In this document: positions 17,287 through 24,733 of the stretch, in pieces
Position numbering within the stretch: position 1 is the first letter of the stretch
Layout: each line of letters starts with the position of its first letter
Source: Mycobacterium kyorinense
GTDB lineage: Bacteria > Actinomycetota > Actinomycetes > Mycobacteriales > Mycobacteriaceae
Length of the DNA stretch: 64,000 nucleotides
Direction of reading: 5' to 3'
Assembly (NCBI RefSeq): GCF_001672775.1
Contig: NZ_LZKJ01000116.1
Coordinates: 62,001 to 126,000 of the forward strand
The notes under the pieces: generated by a model
Told to the model about the DNA's origin: nothing
What the model saw: the letters and a program-made list of their open reading frames with translations, nothing else
Databases searched by the model: none
Translations under genes and position numbers: made by a program

Positions 17287-18519
17287 ATGACCGAGTACAG
17301 CGCGGTCGACATCACCTCGCACGCATTCTGGACGCAGCCGTTCGCCGTGCGCGACGCGACGTTCGGCCGGCTGCGCGCAGCTGACGGGCTGAGCTGGCAT
17401 CCGCCGCTACCGTCGCTGTTTCCGATGGAGGAGCCGGGGTTTTGGGCGCTGACCCGACGCGAGGACATCGTCTACGTCAGCCAGCATCCTGAACTGTTCA
17501 GCTCCGCCCAAGGCGTGGCGCTGGATCCGATGCCCGCCGAAGTCCAGCGCATCGCAACCTTTTTCTTGACGATGGACCCGCCCCAGCACACCGTGTATCG
17601 GCAGTTGATCAGCTCGGCATTCACGCCGCGAAACATCAGGCTGATCGACGACCAGATCCACAAGAACGCAGTCAGCATCGTCGACGACCTCGTCGGCGCG
17701 GGCGATATCGACTTTGTCGCGGCATGTTCGGCGCGGCTGCCGATGATGACGATCGCCGACATGCTCGGCGTCGCACCGTCGGACCGCGAAACCGTCGCCA
17801 AGGCCGCCGAGAAGCTGTTCAGCATGAGCGATGACGAGTACAGCACGCTTGAGGAGCGGGCCGCCGACACCGTCAACGAGATGCTCTTCTTGAGCAACTG
17901 CGGCATCGAGCTGGCCAAGTTCCGTCGGCGCCATCCGGCTGACGACCTGATGACCAGCATCGTCAACGCCGAAGTCGACGGTCACCGGTTGACCGACGAG
18001 GAGGTGGGCGCCTTTTTGGTGCTGCTGGCTTCCGCTGGCAACGACACCACCAAGCAGACCACCACGCACGCGATGATGGCCCTGGCGGCCAACCCCGTCC
18101 AGCGCGAGTGGCTGGTAGCGGACTTCGACGGGCGAATCGGTTTGGCCGCTGAGGAATTCGTGCGCTGGGCCACACCGGTCATGCAGTTCGCCCGGTTCGC
18201 CACGACCGACACCGAGATCGCGGGCCAGCCGATCAAAGCCGGTGAGAAGTTGGGGCTGTTCTACTGCTCGGCCAACCGGGACGAGAAGGTCTTCAGCGCA
18301 CCGCACACCCTTGATCTGCAGCGCTCACCCAACCCGCACCTGGGCTTCGGTGGCGGCGGTCCGCATTTCTGTCTGGGCAACCGGCTGGCCAAAACCGAGT
18401 TGCGCCACCTGTTTCACGAATTGCTGACCCGCCTGGACCGGATCGAGTTCGGTGAGCCGGATTTCCTCTACAGCAATTTCGTGCACGGCATCAAGCGGGT
18501 TCCGGCGTTCGTCCGGTAG
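17287..18519 (+). CDS. Cytochrome P450
   Basis: 410 residues. All core signatures are present: I-helix oxygen-binding AGNDTT, K-helix type EEFVRW, and the haem loop FGGGGPHFCLGN with the axial Cys. The layout and the WALTRREDIVYVSQHPELFSS N-terminal region resemble the mycobacterial CYP124/125/142 group that hydroxylates sterol side chains and branched lipids, but subfamily cannot be assigned by eye. A soluble bacterial P450 needing ferredoxin and reductase, neither encoded nearby. It is preceded by the conserved regulon site. Its stop abuts that of the convergent thioesterase gene without a gap. Confidence 0.93.
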   Translation: MTEYSAVDITSHAFWTQPFAVRDATFGRLRAADGLSWHPPLPSLFPMEEPGFWALTRREDIVYVSQHPELFSSAQGVALDPMPAEVQRIATFFLTMDPPQHTVYRQLISSAFTPRNIRLIDDQIHKNAVSIVDDLVGAGDIDFVAACSARLPMMTIADMLGVAPSDRETVAKAAEKLFSMSDDEYSTLEERAADTVNEMLFLSNCGIELAKFRRRHPADDLMTSIVNAEVDGHRLTDEEVGAFLVLLASAGNDTTKQTTTHAMMALAANPVQREWLVADFDGRIGLAAEEFVRWATPVMQFARFATTDTEIAGQPIKAGEKLGLFYCSANRDEKVFSAPHTLDLQRSPNPHLGFGGGGPHFCLGNRLAKTELRHLFHELLTRLDRIEFGEPDFLYSNFVHGIKRVPAFVR

Positions 18520-19329
18520 CTAGCTGCGGCGGCGTACCAGAACCGACTGCTGGATACCGCCGATCGCGCCGCTCTGGTCGAACAGCGTGCCGATCGTCGT
18601 GCCGATGCCGTCGGGCCCGTAACTGGTTTCGGCGCGGATGCCGATCCATTGCCCGTCGGGAACCCGGTGCACATGGACGACGAGATCGGTGTTGAGAAAC
18701 GTCCACTTCTTGATGTCGAGTTTGGCGCCGATGCCGTTGGCGTCGTCGGCCACCGCGAAGAGCCGTTCCAGCTGAGTCATCGTCTCGCCCTTGACGAGAT
18801 CGACGGTCGGGCTGATCCACGATTCGCCGGCCCCGTCGTTGAGCGGTGGGGTCAGCCACCGCCAGTCGAGGCTGTGCACATAGTTGCGGTCGAAATCCTT
18901 CTCGAGGTTGCGGCTGCGGGCGTCACCGAGTGGACGAAGCGGTGGTACGGCGGAGCGCGCCACATCGCGGGTGTCCTGCTGTGCTAACCGCCAGCCGCTG
19001 GCGCGGGCGACTGGGCGGGGCCGGCCGTCGGGGCCCGGAGCCAGCATTTCAGTGCTGACCAGTTCGATCTGTTTGCCGGAGCGCCCTAGTTGCGAGCGCA
19101 CCCAGAAGTCGCCTTCGGCGGGAACGGGTCCGAGTAGGTCGACGGCCACCCTGCTCAGCCGGGTATCGTCGCGCTGTTCGCATCGCTCGAGGCCGCGTAC
19201 CAACAGCGCCGACACCGGTGCGGCGTGCTGGATTGCCGCCGACCACGTACTGCGCACCAGGTCGGTCGCGACGAACTTCTCTCCCAATGGGTCGGCGGCG
19301 TCGATCAGTTCGTAATAGGAGTCGGTCAT
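18520..19329 (-). CDS. Thioesterase-superfamily protein (TesB/4HBT_3-like double hot-dog)
   Basis: 269 residues from ATG 19329, with AAGGGGAG just upstream. The segments VSALLVRGLERCE, LSRVAVDLLGPVPAEGDFWV and VPDGQWIGIRAETSYGPDGIGTTIGTLFD are typical of mycobacterial double hot-dog thioesterases, which cleave acyl-CoA or bind acyl chains. It is tail-to-tail with the P450 and lies directly downstream of the remains of an SMP-30 gene, with which it was probably co-transcribed. Exact substrate unknown. Confidence 0.8.
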   Translation of the reverse strand: MTDSYYELIDAADPLGEKFVATDLVRSTWSAAIQHAAPVSALLVRGLERCEQRDDTRLSRVAVDLLGPVPAEGDFWVRSQLGRSGKQIELVSTEMLAPGPDGRPRPVARASGWRLAQQDTRDVARSAVPPLRPLGDARSRNLEKDFDRNYVHSLDWRWLTPPLNDGAGESWISPTVDLVKGETMTQLERLFAVADDANGIGAKLDIKKWTFLNTDLVVHVHRVPDGQWIGIRAETSYGPDGIGTTIGTLFDQSGAIGGIQQSVLVRRRS

Positions 19330-19339
19330 CGCTCCCCTT

Positions 19340-19547
19340 TCAGGGCAGGCCGGCGCCGGGGATGTCGACGGTGACCAGACCCTGCCTCCGGCGTCCAGCG
19401 TGATGCCGTCGGGGTCGTCGTCGAACCGCCCAACGTGACGGTGTTGCACGGCCTCGCCCAGCATGTCGGAAACCACAGCAGGCCTTCGAACCAGCGCGGT
19501 GCCTCGCCGAAGCAGAACTCCTTGGCCAGCGGTGTGACGATGCCCAA
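19340..19547 (-). pseudogene. Decayed SMP-30/gluconolactonase-family gene
   Basis: Reading toward lower coordinates from a TTG at 19547, the first 28 codons give an intact SMP-30 N terminus (KEFCFGEAPRWFEGLLWF). A one-base loss then moves the expected SDMLGEAV into another frame; one extra base restores the frame for TVTLGG; a large internal deletion follows, after which DPDGITLDAGGRVW and VTVDIPGAGLP appear in two further frames. Only about 70 codons remain of a gene normally near 280-300. The full enzyme would hydrolyse a lactone or related ester. The remnant lies between a conserved regulon site and the thioesterase gene. Confidence 0.75.
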
Positions 19548-19588
19548 TCTGGATGCCTTTCTGCTCGGCCGGCGGCCAGGCAGTCAGC

Positions 19589-19618
19589 TTTACATATATG
19601 TTGGAAAGTGTCACGCTG
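19589..19618 (+). promoter_or_regulatory. Conserved regulon site, copy B (TesB-like gene / SMP-30 remnant)
   Basis: TTTACA, 14 bases, TGTCACGCTG; spacer ends AAAG. The last base is only six bases before the ATG of the thioesterase at 19625, implying a leaderless or very short leader transcript, or a site that blocks transcription start directly. Same orientation relative to the plus-strand gene as the other copies. Confidence 0.65.
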
Positions 19619-19624
19619 TACGCC

Positions 19625-20506
19625 ATGACGACGGAAGCCGATCAGACCCAATGGTCAGTGTCCGGGCTGCTTGACCTGTTCGACGTGCGAACCGACGGGC
19701 CCGACCGGTTCGCCGGTGACACCGGCCTTGCCGGCGCCGACGAGCGTCAGGTGGTGGAGGGCACGCAGGTGCTCGCGCAGGTGATTGTCGCTGCGGCCAA
19801 ACGGTTCCCGGAGAAATCGGTGCGGTCTGCGCATGCGGTGTTTGCCCGCGCCGTGACGGTGGGGCCACCCGTGGAGTTGGAGATCGACGTCGTCCACGAG
19901 GGCCGCTCGACGGCCACCGCGGTCGTGGCCGCCGTGCAAAACGGTCGGCGCTGCGTGACGGTGACGGTGCTGGCCGACGTCCCGTCGCCGGATGTCATCC
20001 GCCACCACCTACCGCGTCCGGAGGTCACCGCGCCCGCCGACGCCAACGTCTCGGAAATGCCGATGATCGGACGACAGCTGCGGCTGGTCGACGTCGTGGA
20101 CGTCAACAGTCCCGACGAGGTGGGGCCGCCGGAGTTGTATGCCTGGCTGCACTATGACCCGATCCCGACGCGCGACGATCTGGCCAAGGCGTTGATCGCC
20201 TATTTCACCGGTCATCTGGGCATCTCCACCACGATGCGCGCCCACGCCGGTATCGGCACCAGCCAGTCGCATCTGACGGTGTCCACCGCGCCGATGACGG
20301 TGACGGTCAGCTTCCACGAACCGGTGCGCTGGGACGGCTGGCTGTTGTACGCGCACGAGAGCACACAGGTCGGCGCGGGCATGTCGTATATCCGCGGCAC
20401 GGTGCACACCGAGGAAGGCGAACTGCTGGCCTCGTTCACCCAGGAAGCATTGATTCGGCCGATGCGGCAGACCGACACCGCGATCGCCGCCCAGTCGCGG
20501 ATATAA
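19625..20506 (+). CDS. Acyl-CoA thioesterase II-like protein (TesB family)
   Basis: 293 residues from ATG 19625; the frame is open further upstream, but this start lies right after the conserved regulon site and gives a normal TesB length. Features: an N-terminal hot-dog domain (LLDLFDVRTDGPDRF, GTQVLAQVIVAAAKRF, VRSAHAVFARAVTVGPPVELEIDVVHEGRS) and a C-terminal one (LYAWLHYDPIPTRD, HAGIGTSQSHLTVS, DGWLLYAHESTQVGAGMSYIRG). It releases CoA from acyl-CoAs and probably acts with the P450 and CoA-transferase of this cluster. Confidence 0.88.
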   Translation: MTTEADQTQWSVSGLLDLFDVRTDGPDRFAGDTGLAGADERQVVEGTQVLAQVIVAAAKRFPEKSVRSAHAVFARAVTVGPPVELEIDVVHEGRSTATAVVAAVQNGRRCVTVTVLADVPSPDVIRHHLPRPEVTAPADANVSEMPMIGRQLRLVDVVDVNSPDEVGPPELYAWLHYDPIPTRDDLAKALIAYFTGHLGISTTMRAHAGIGTSQSHLTVSTAPMTVTVSFHEPVRWDGWLLYAHESTQVGAGMSYIRGTVHTEEGELLASFTQEALIRPMRQTDTAIAAQSRI

Positions 20507-20517
20507 CGCCGGCTGGC

Positions 20518-21198
20518 CTATCTGGCCGAGGGCAGTTCTGCGATGACGTCGACCCGCGCCGGGTCGAAGCTGAGAAAACCCTTGATTGGCAAGCTTTCCG
20601 GCGGCGGATCGGGGTAACTCCAGGCGACGTCGTCCACCACAGTGTTGCCGATGGCCGCGGCCCAGTAGGTCGCATAGCCCTTGTAGTTGCAGTAGGTCGA
20701 CGTGTCGGTGCGTTGCAGCAGATCGGTGCGGACCAACGACGGGTCGACATAGAGCCGGGGTTCCAGCGCGGTCTCGAACACGATCACCGTGTCGTCGGTG
20801 TCCACCATCGTCGTACCGCAGGCGTCGACGCGCAGGCGCCGCCGCGTCGGGCGGCAGTCGACCCGGTGATACGGGTTTGGCGGGTAGTGGACGAGCGTGC
20901 GGCCCTCCTCCACCCACGTGTCGACCACGTCCCAGGGCACCGTGACGTAGCCGGGGGCCTCGGGCTCGGGCGCGCTAGGCAAGTCGCCGACCTCGTCGGC
21001 GGGAAAGGCATAGGACAGCGGTCGATTCCGGCGGTGCACCAACAGCGCGCGTTCGGTGTCGATCACCGTGCGGCCGTCGACGACCGCTTGTACGCGGCGC
21101 GAGTGCGGCTCGACGTACACCAGACCGTCGGGCAGGGGCGCGGAGAACCGACCCGCGGGGTCGTGGCCCAGTGGTCCTTTGCCTGCAACCAGGCTCAT
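20518..21198 (-). CDS. DUF427 (two-domain) protein
   Basis: 226 residues from ATG 21198 (an in-frame GTG at 21204 is possible). Two repeats of the DUF427 beta fold are visible: one around YVEPHSRRVQAVVDGRTVIDT, and one around RRRLRVDACGTTMVDTDDTVIVFET, followed by the family motif CNYKGYATYWAAAIGNTVVDDVAWSYPDP. The function of DUF427 is unknown; it is common in mycobacterial lipid gene clusters. It is convergent with the TesB-like gene and divergent from vapB. Confidence 0.88.
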   Translation of the reverse strand: MSLVAGKGPLGHDPAGRFSAPLPDGLVYVEPHSRRVQAVVDGRTVIDTERALLVHRRNRPLSYAFPADEVGDLPSAPEPEAPGYVTVPWDVVDTWVEEGRTLVHYPPNPYHRVDCRPTRRRLRVDACGTTMVDTDDTVIVFETALEPRLYVDPSLVRTDLLQRTDTSTYCNYKGYATYWAAAIGNTVVDDVAWSYPDPPPESLPIKGFLSFDPARVDVIAELPSAR

Positions 21199-21227
21199 GT
21201 CCACACCATAGTCGATAACTTGTAGTC

Positions 21228-21255
21228 TGGCGCCAGTGGCGCCATAATGGCGCCA
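21228..21255 (+). promoter_or_regulatory. Three TGGCGCCA palindromes at the vapBC start
   Basis: The 8-bp palindrome TGGCGCCA occurs at 21228-21235, 21237-21244 and 21248-21255; the last base of the third copy is the A of the vapB ATG. Starts are spaced 9 and 11 bases. Ribbon-helix-helix antitoxins bind such arrays of short palindromes, so this is the likely autoregulatory operator of the module. Confidence 0.65.
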
Positions 21256-21485
21256 TGCCCAGCGTGCAGATCAAAGACGTGCCGGAAGAGACGCACCGTG
21301 TCCTGAGGGAGCGTGCTGCTCGCGCGCACCAGTCGTTGCAGGAATATCTCCGCAGCCGACTTATCGCTGAAGCAAGACAGCCGACTCTCGACGAGGTGCT
21401 GGACCGGCTTGCGACCCGAAAGGGTGGCTCTGTGTCATTTCGGGCCGCGGTAGACCACCTTCGGGGCGAACGTGATCGTCGTTGA
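21255..21485 (+). CDS. VapB/FitA-type antitoxin
   Basis: 76 residues. The N-terminal MPSVQIKDVPEETHRVLRER is a ribbon-helix-helix DNA-binding motif of the FitA type; the C-terminal half (LDEVLDRLATRKGG onward) would bind and mask the toxin. It overlaps the toxin start by 14 bases. No Shine-Dalgarno spacing is available because a palindrome box runs into the ATG, so the transcript may be leaderless. Confidence 0.88.
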   Translation: MPSVQIKDVPEETHRVLRERAARAHQSLQEYLRSRLIAEARQPTLDEVLDRLATRKGGSVSFRAAVDHLRGERDRR

Positions 21486-21864
21486 CGCGAGCATATTGGC
21501 CGTGGCCCTCGGAGATGACGGACCGGACGGGCAACGCGCGCGGCGTCGCTTGGTCGGCGAAACCCTCGCGGCCCCAGAACTTGTCGACCTCGAGGTTTTG
21601 TCGGTGTTGCGCCGCCAGGTTGCCGCGCGGGTGATGCCTGCGCGCCGAGCGTCGGAGGCGACCGCTGATTTGGCCGATCTGGCGCTTTGGCGCTCGCCTC
21701 ATCGGCCGCTGCTAGACCGCATTTGGCAGTTGAGGCACGCCATTACGCCCTACGACGGCGCATACGTTTCGCTCGCGGAAGCGCTGGGCGCAGTGCTGGT
21801 AACCGCCGATGCCCGCCTGGCACGAGCGCCCGGGGCGAAATGCAGAATCGAACTGTTGACCTGA
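21472..21864 (+). CDS. VapC-type PIN-domain toxin ribonuclease
   Basis: 130 residues. PIN-domain acidic residues can be seen: Asp in MIVVDAS, Glu in LVDLEVLSVLRR, Asp in TPYDGAYVSLAEAL and Asp in VTADARLA; together they bind the metal used to cleave RNA. The LSVLRR helix and the AYVSLAEALGA helix are typical of VapC. Antitoxin gene directly upstream and overlapping. The exact VapBC subtype relative to M. tuberculosis pairs was not determined. Confidence 0.9.
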   Translation: MIVVDASILAVALGDDGPDGQRARRRLVGETLAAPELVDLEVLSVLRRQVAARVMPARRASEATADLADLALWRSPHRPLLDRIWQLRHAITPYDGAYVSLAEALGAVLVTADARLARAPGAKCRIELLT

Positions 21865-21876
21865 CCGCAATGCCGA

Positions 21877-22395
21877 TCAGCTGTCGCCGTTCAGCGGCGG
21901 TCTGAGCCCGACCGCGTGACGCAGCTGCGCCAGGAATTGATCGGCATCGTCGCTGCGCACGATGTAGTGCGCGACGGCGACCCGGATGGCGGTGGCCGCC
22001 TTGACCGCTCCGTTCGGCCCGGGCAGCAACCGTTGCAGCCGCGCCCGCATCATCGGAATCACGTCGGCCAGTTGGGAAATCGTGACTTCGGGTTCGATAT
22101 CGATAACCCGGACACCCGAGTAGGACTGCTGGTACTCGACGATGAAGCGCAATGCGGCGTCGAGCTTGTCCGATCCGTGCAAGCCCGCGGTCGCACGGCT
22201 GATACCGCTGTCGAACATCTGCTGTTCGTAGTTGCCGAACGCGTCGAGAAGTTCCTCTTTGGACGCGAACCATCGATAGAGCGTCGGCCGGGAAACCCCG
22301 GCCTGCAGCGCGACATCGGACAAGCTGAGCTTGGTGAGGCCGTTGCGGCTGAGCACCTCGGCGGTGGCCACGAGTATCCGGTCCCGGGTGCTCAC
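21877..22395 (-). CDS. TetR-family regulator B (paralogue of regulator A)
   Basis: 172 residues from a GTG at 22395 that overlaps the stop of the upstream phosphotransferase remnant in a GTGA, so it was translated as the second gene of that unit. Helix-turn-helix LSLSDVALQAGVSRPTLYRW is nearly identical to that of the TetR at 16621-17151 (one difference in 20), which implies the same or a very similar DNA target. C-terminal ligand domains are also alike. The symmetric regulon site at 22777-22806 lies upstream. Confidence 0.9.
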   Translation of the reverse strand: MSTRDRILVATAEVLSRNGLTKLSLSDVALQAGVSRPTLYRWFASKEELLDAFGNYEQQMFDSGISRATAGLHGSDKLDAALRFIVEYQQSYSGVRVIDIEPEVTISQLADVIPMMRARLQRLLPGPNGAVKAATAIRVAVAHYIVRSDDADQFLAQLRHAVGLRPPLNGDS

Positions 22396-22736
22396 GACGA
22401 CAGCGACTTCTCGAGCAGCGCCACCGTCTCCGGATCGGCCAGCGCGCGACGATATTCGTCGAGCAACTCCCGTTGGCTGGCTTGGCGGTCGACGGTCGTC
22501 ATGCCGGTAATCAGGGTGTAGGCGAGCTCGCCGCTGGGATGTCCACGGCGCACAGCCTGCCAGTCAAGCAGGTCCGCCGCTCCGTTTCGGAAGTAGCCGT
22601 TTCCCGGGTGGGCGTGACCGTGCATCACCGGGCGCGGTGGCACACCCCGACCCAGGTGGATGGCCAAACCCGCGGCGGGCAGCGGGCGGCGGGTAGTCCA
22701 GCCCGCCGCCGATGAAATCCCGGAATTGCCTGCCAC
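22392..22736 (-). pseudogene. 5'-truncated aminoglycoside-phosphotransferase-like gene
   Basis: Only the C-terminal third of an APH/ecdysteroid-kinase-like protein is present. Recognisable pieces: MHGHAHPGNGYFR, where the family has HGD-x-H-x-GN and the catalytic Asp is replaced by His; LLDWQAVRRGHPSGELAYTL; and LLDEYRRALA. The preceding ~35 residues look like chance translation. Intact members are around 330-360 residues and carry an N-terminal kinase lobe that is absent here. It probably survives because the TetR B gene is translated downstream of it. It could still be translated as a 114-residue peptide. Confidence 0.65.
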
Positions 22737-22776
22737 CGGCCGCTAGCCTCCTAGGTCCGCGAGAGTATCCGCGTAG

Positions 22777-22806
22777 TTTACGAACTAGTCCAGAAGTGTA
22801 AAGAGT
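22777..22806 (+). promoter_or_regulatory. Conserved regulon site, copy D (CoA-transferase / TetR B unit)
   Basis: TTTACG, 14 bases ending GAAG, then TGTAAAGAGT. Spacing equals that of the other three copies, but here the right arm reads TGTAAA and makes TTTAC/GTAAA a perfect inverted repeat, suggesting that a dimeric regulator binds. It lies 26 bases before the CoA-transferase start and about 40 bases before the divergent phosphotransferase remnant. Confidence 0.55.
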
Positions 22807-22832
22807 TTTGTCGAAATCATCGGAGGTTCCGG

Positions 22833-24002
22833 GTGGCTGGACCGCTAGAGGGCACGAAGGTCGTCGAACTCGGCGTCTGGGTGGCGGGGCCGGCCGCCGG
22901 CGGCATACTCGCCGACTGGGGTGCCGACGTCGTCAAGATCGAGCCGCCCGCCGGTGATCCGGGGCGCACCTTCGCCCGGATACTGGGCGGTGGGCTGGAC
23001 ACCAACCCGCCCTTCGAAATGGACAACCGCTCCAAGCGCAGCGTGGTCCTCGATCTCACCGGCGCCCACGGCCGTGGCGCTGCATTCGAATTACTCAGCG
23101 ACGCAGACGTTTTCCTGACCAACGTGCGTCCCGGCGCGCTGCACCGGTTGGGGCTGGACTACCAAACCGTGTCGGCCGTCAACCCCCGTTTGGTCTACGG
23201 CTTGATCACGGGCTACGGGCTGGCCGGGCCCGACGCCGACCGCGCCGCCTACGACGTCGCGGCCTACTGGGCCCGCGCCGGACTGGCTCATCTACTGACC
23301 CGCCCGGGAGACACGCCACCGTTTCAACGGGGCGGCATGGGTGATCACACCGTGGGCATGACACTGGCCGCCGGTATCTGCGCCGCACTGATCGCCCGCG
23401 GGCGCACCGGCACCGGTCAACTGGTGACGACCTCGTTGTACCGGCAGGGCGCATACACGGTCAGTTTCGACCTCAACACGTTCCTGCTGACCGGCCAGTC
23501 GATCGCGATCGGGCAGCGGGAGTCGATGGGCAACCCGTGCATGAACAACTACCTGGCCGGTGACGGGCGGCGCTTCTGGATCGTCGGCCTCGAGGGAGAG
23601 CGGCACTGGCCGTCGCTGTGCCGGGTGGTGGGCCGCCCGGAGTGGTTGTCCGATCCGCGCTTCGCACGGCCACGGGCCCGCGCGGCGAACGCCGCCGAGC
23701 TGATTGCCGAGTTGGACGAGATCTTCTCGACCAAGTCGCTGGCCGAATGGGCGGAAATCTTTGCCCGCGAACCGGACTTCTTCTGGTCGCCGATCAACAC
23801 GATCGAGGATGTCGTGGCTGACGACCAGTTTCACGCCGCGGGCGGCCTGGTGAACGTACCGGACGGGGCCGCAGGCGTTTCCATGGTTGCGACACCGGTC
23901 GACTTTCATGGCACGCCGTGGGCGCCGCGGCGCACCGCGCCCAGTTTGGGCGAGCACACCGACGAAGTTCTCGCCGAGTTGCAATCAAGTCGAGACACCT
24001 AA
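22833..24002 (+). CDS. CaiB/BaiF family (class III) CoA-transferase
   Basis: 389 residues from GTG 22833 with GGAGG at 22822-22826. N-terminal GTKVVELGVWVAGPAAGGILADWGADVVKIEPP is the class III signature; RSVVLDLTGAHG follows. The catalytic Asp lies in GGMGDHTVGMTLAAG. These enzymes transfer CoA between carboxylic acids and often activate steroid, bile-acid-like or aromatic substrates. It is preceded by the symmetric regulon site and followed by another copy (24007-24036). The partner hydrolases and P450 nearby suggest a catabolic role. Confidence 0.9.
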   Translation: MAGPLEGTKVVELGVWVAGPAAGGILADWGADVVKIEPPAGDPGRTFARILGGGLDTNPPFEMDNRSKRSVVLDLTGAHGRGAAFELLSDADVFLTNVRPGALHRLGLDYQTVSAVNPRLVYGLITGYGLAGPDADRAAYDVAAYWARAGLAHLLTRPGDTPPFQRGGMGDHTVGMTLAAGICAALIARGRTGTGQLVTTSLYRQGAYTVSFDLNTFLLTGQSIAIGQRESMGNPCMNNYLAGDGRRFWIVGLEGERHWPSLCRVVGRPEWLSDPRFARPRARAANAAELIAELDEIFSTKSLAEWAEIFAREPDFFWSPINTIEDVVADDQFHAAGGLVNVPDGAAGVSMVATPVDFHGTPWAPRRTAPSLGEHTDEVLAELQSSRDT

Positions 24003-24006
24003 GTGC

Positions 24007-24036
24007 TTTACAGATTCGCTTAGAAATGTCACGCTG
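24007..24036 (+). promoter_or_regulatory. Conserved regulon site, copy C (gene of unknown function)
   Basis: TTTACA, 14 bases, TGTCACGCTG; spacer ends AGAAA. It starts four bases after the CoA-transferase stop and ends 64 bases before ATG 24101. Its presence suggests the following gene has its own regulated start rather than simply reading through from the CoA-transferase. Confidence 0.6.
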
Positions 24037-24100
24037 GTGACCGATTGCGGTGCGGTCCCACTGCAGCCGCTCAGCCCCGTTACGCACTGAGGATGATGCG

Positions 24101-24667
24101 ATGACGACGTCGACCGTGGTTAGCGTTGCGTCAAAACCCCGTTCCCGCCGAGGCGAAGACGCCCGGCAAAGCCCGAAGTATCGGCTTGATGTTGTCGCGT
24201 CCGATGTGCTCGACGTCGTGCGCTCGGCCGGCGGTTGGTTATTCGACCGCGCGATGGCCGGGTGGGAGGTCAACGCTCTGCTGCCGCGCACACAGGATGT
24301 GCGGGCGCTGCAGATCCTCGGGGTGCGCTGCGTGGATCTGCACGCTGAGCTGAGCACTCCGTTGGCGGGCGTGGGATTGGCGGTCAGCGCCGAGGCGTTG
24401 GGGGTCGACTCCCGCATCCGCGACACGGTGCTCGAGGCGCTGAACCACAGTCTGACCGAGGTGACGTTATGGGGTGACGGTTGGCCGCTGGCCGTCGATC
24501 GCCGGACGGCCGCCGCACAACATGTGCTCAGCGCGGCCGCGCGGTCTTTCAAACGCCATGCGCTCGCGGCGGCCGGGGCGGCGTCGCCGGTCGGCCCCAC
24601 CGAGAGCTTGCGCAGTCACCCGAAAACGTGCTCGCCGGTCGGTTCGGAACTGATCCTGGTCGATTGA
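24101..24667 (+). CDS. Hypothetical protein in the regulon cluster
   Basis: 188 residues from ATG 24101. I do not recognise a family. A basic, Ser-rich N terminus (SVASKPRSRRGEDARQSPKY) precedes a compact region containing VLDVVRSAGGWLFDRAMAGWEVNALLP, a DVRALQILGVRCVDLH segment and a Trp-rich VTLWGDGWPLAVDRR; the last 40 residues look disordered. No signal peptide or membrane helix. Codon use looks like its neighbours. The conserved regulon site upstream ties it to the P450/thioesterase/CoA-transferase genes. Function not assigned. Confidence 0.75.
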   Translation: MTTSTVVSVASKPRSRRGEDARQSPKYRLDVVASDVLDVVRSAGGWLFDRAMAGWEVNALLPRTQDVRALQILGVRCVDLHAELSTPLAGVGLAVSAEALGVDSRIRDTVLEALNHSLTEVTLWGDGWPLAVDRRTAAAQHVLSAAARSFKRHALAAAGAASPVGPTESLRSHPKTCSPVGSELILVD

Positions 24668-24733
24668 TGCGCACGTACCACAGCCACACGCTGCTCTATC
24701 TGCACGAGGGACTTGTGCGTCTGCTCGCCAGAC

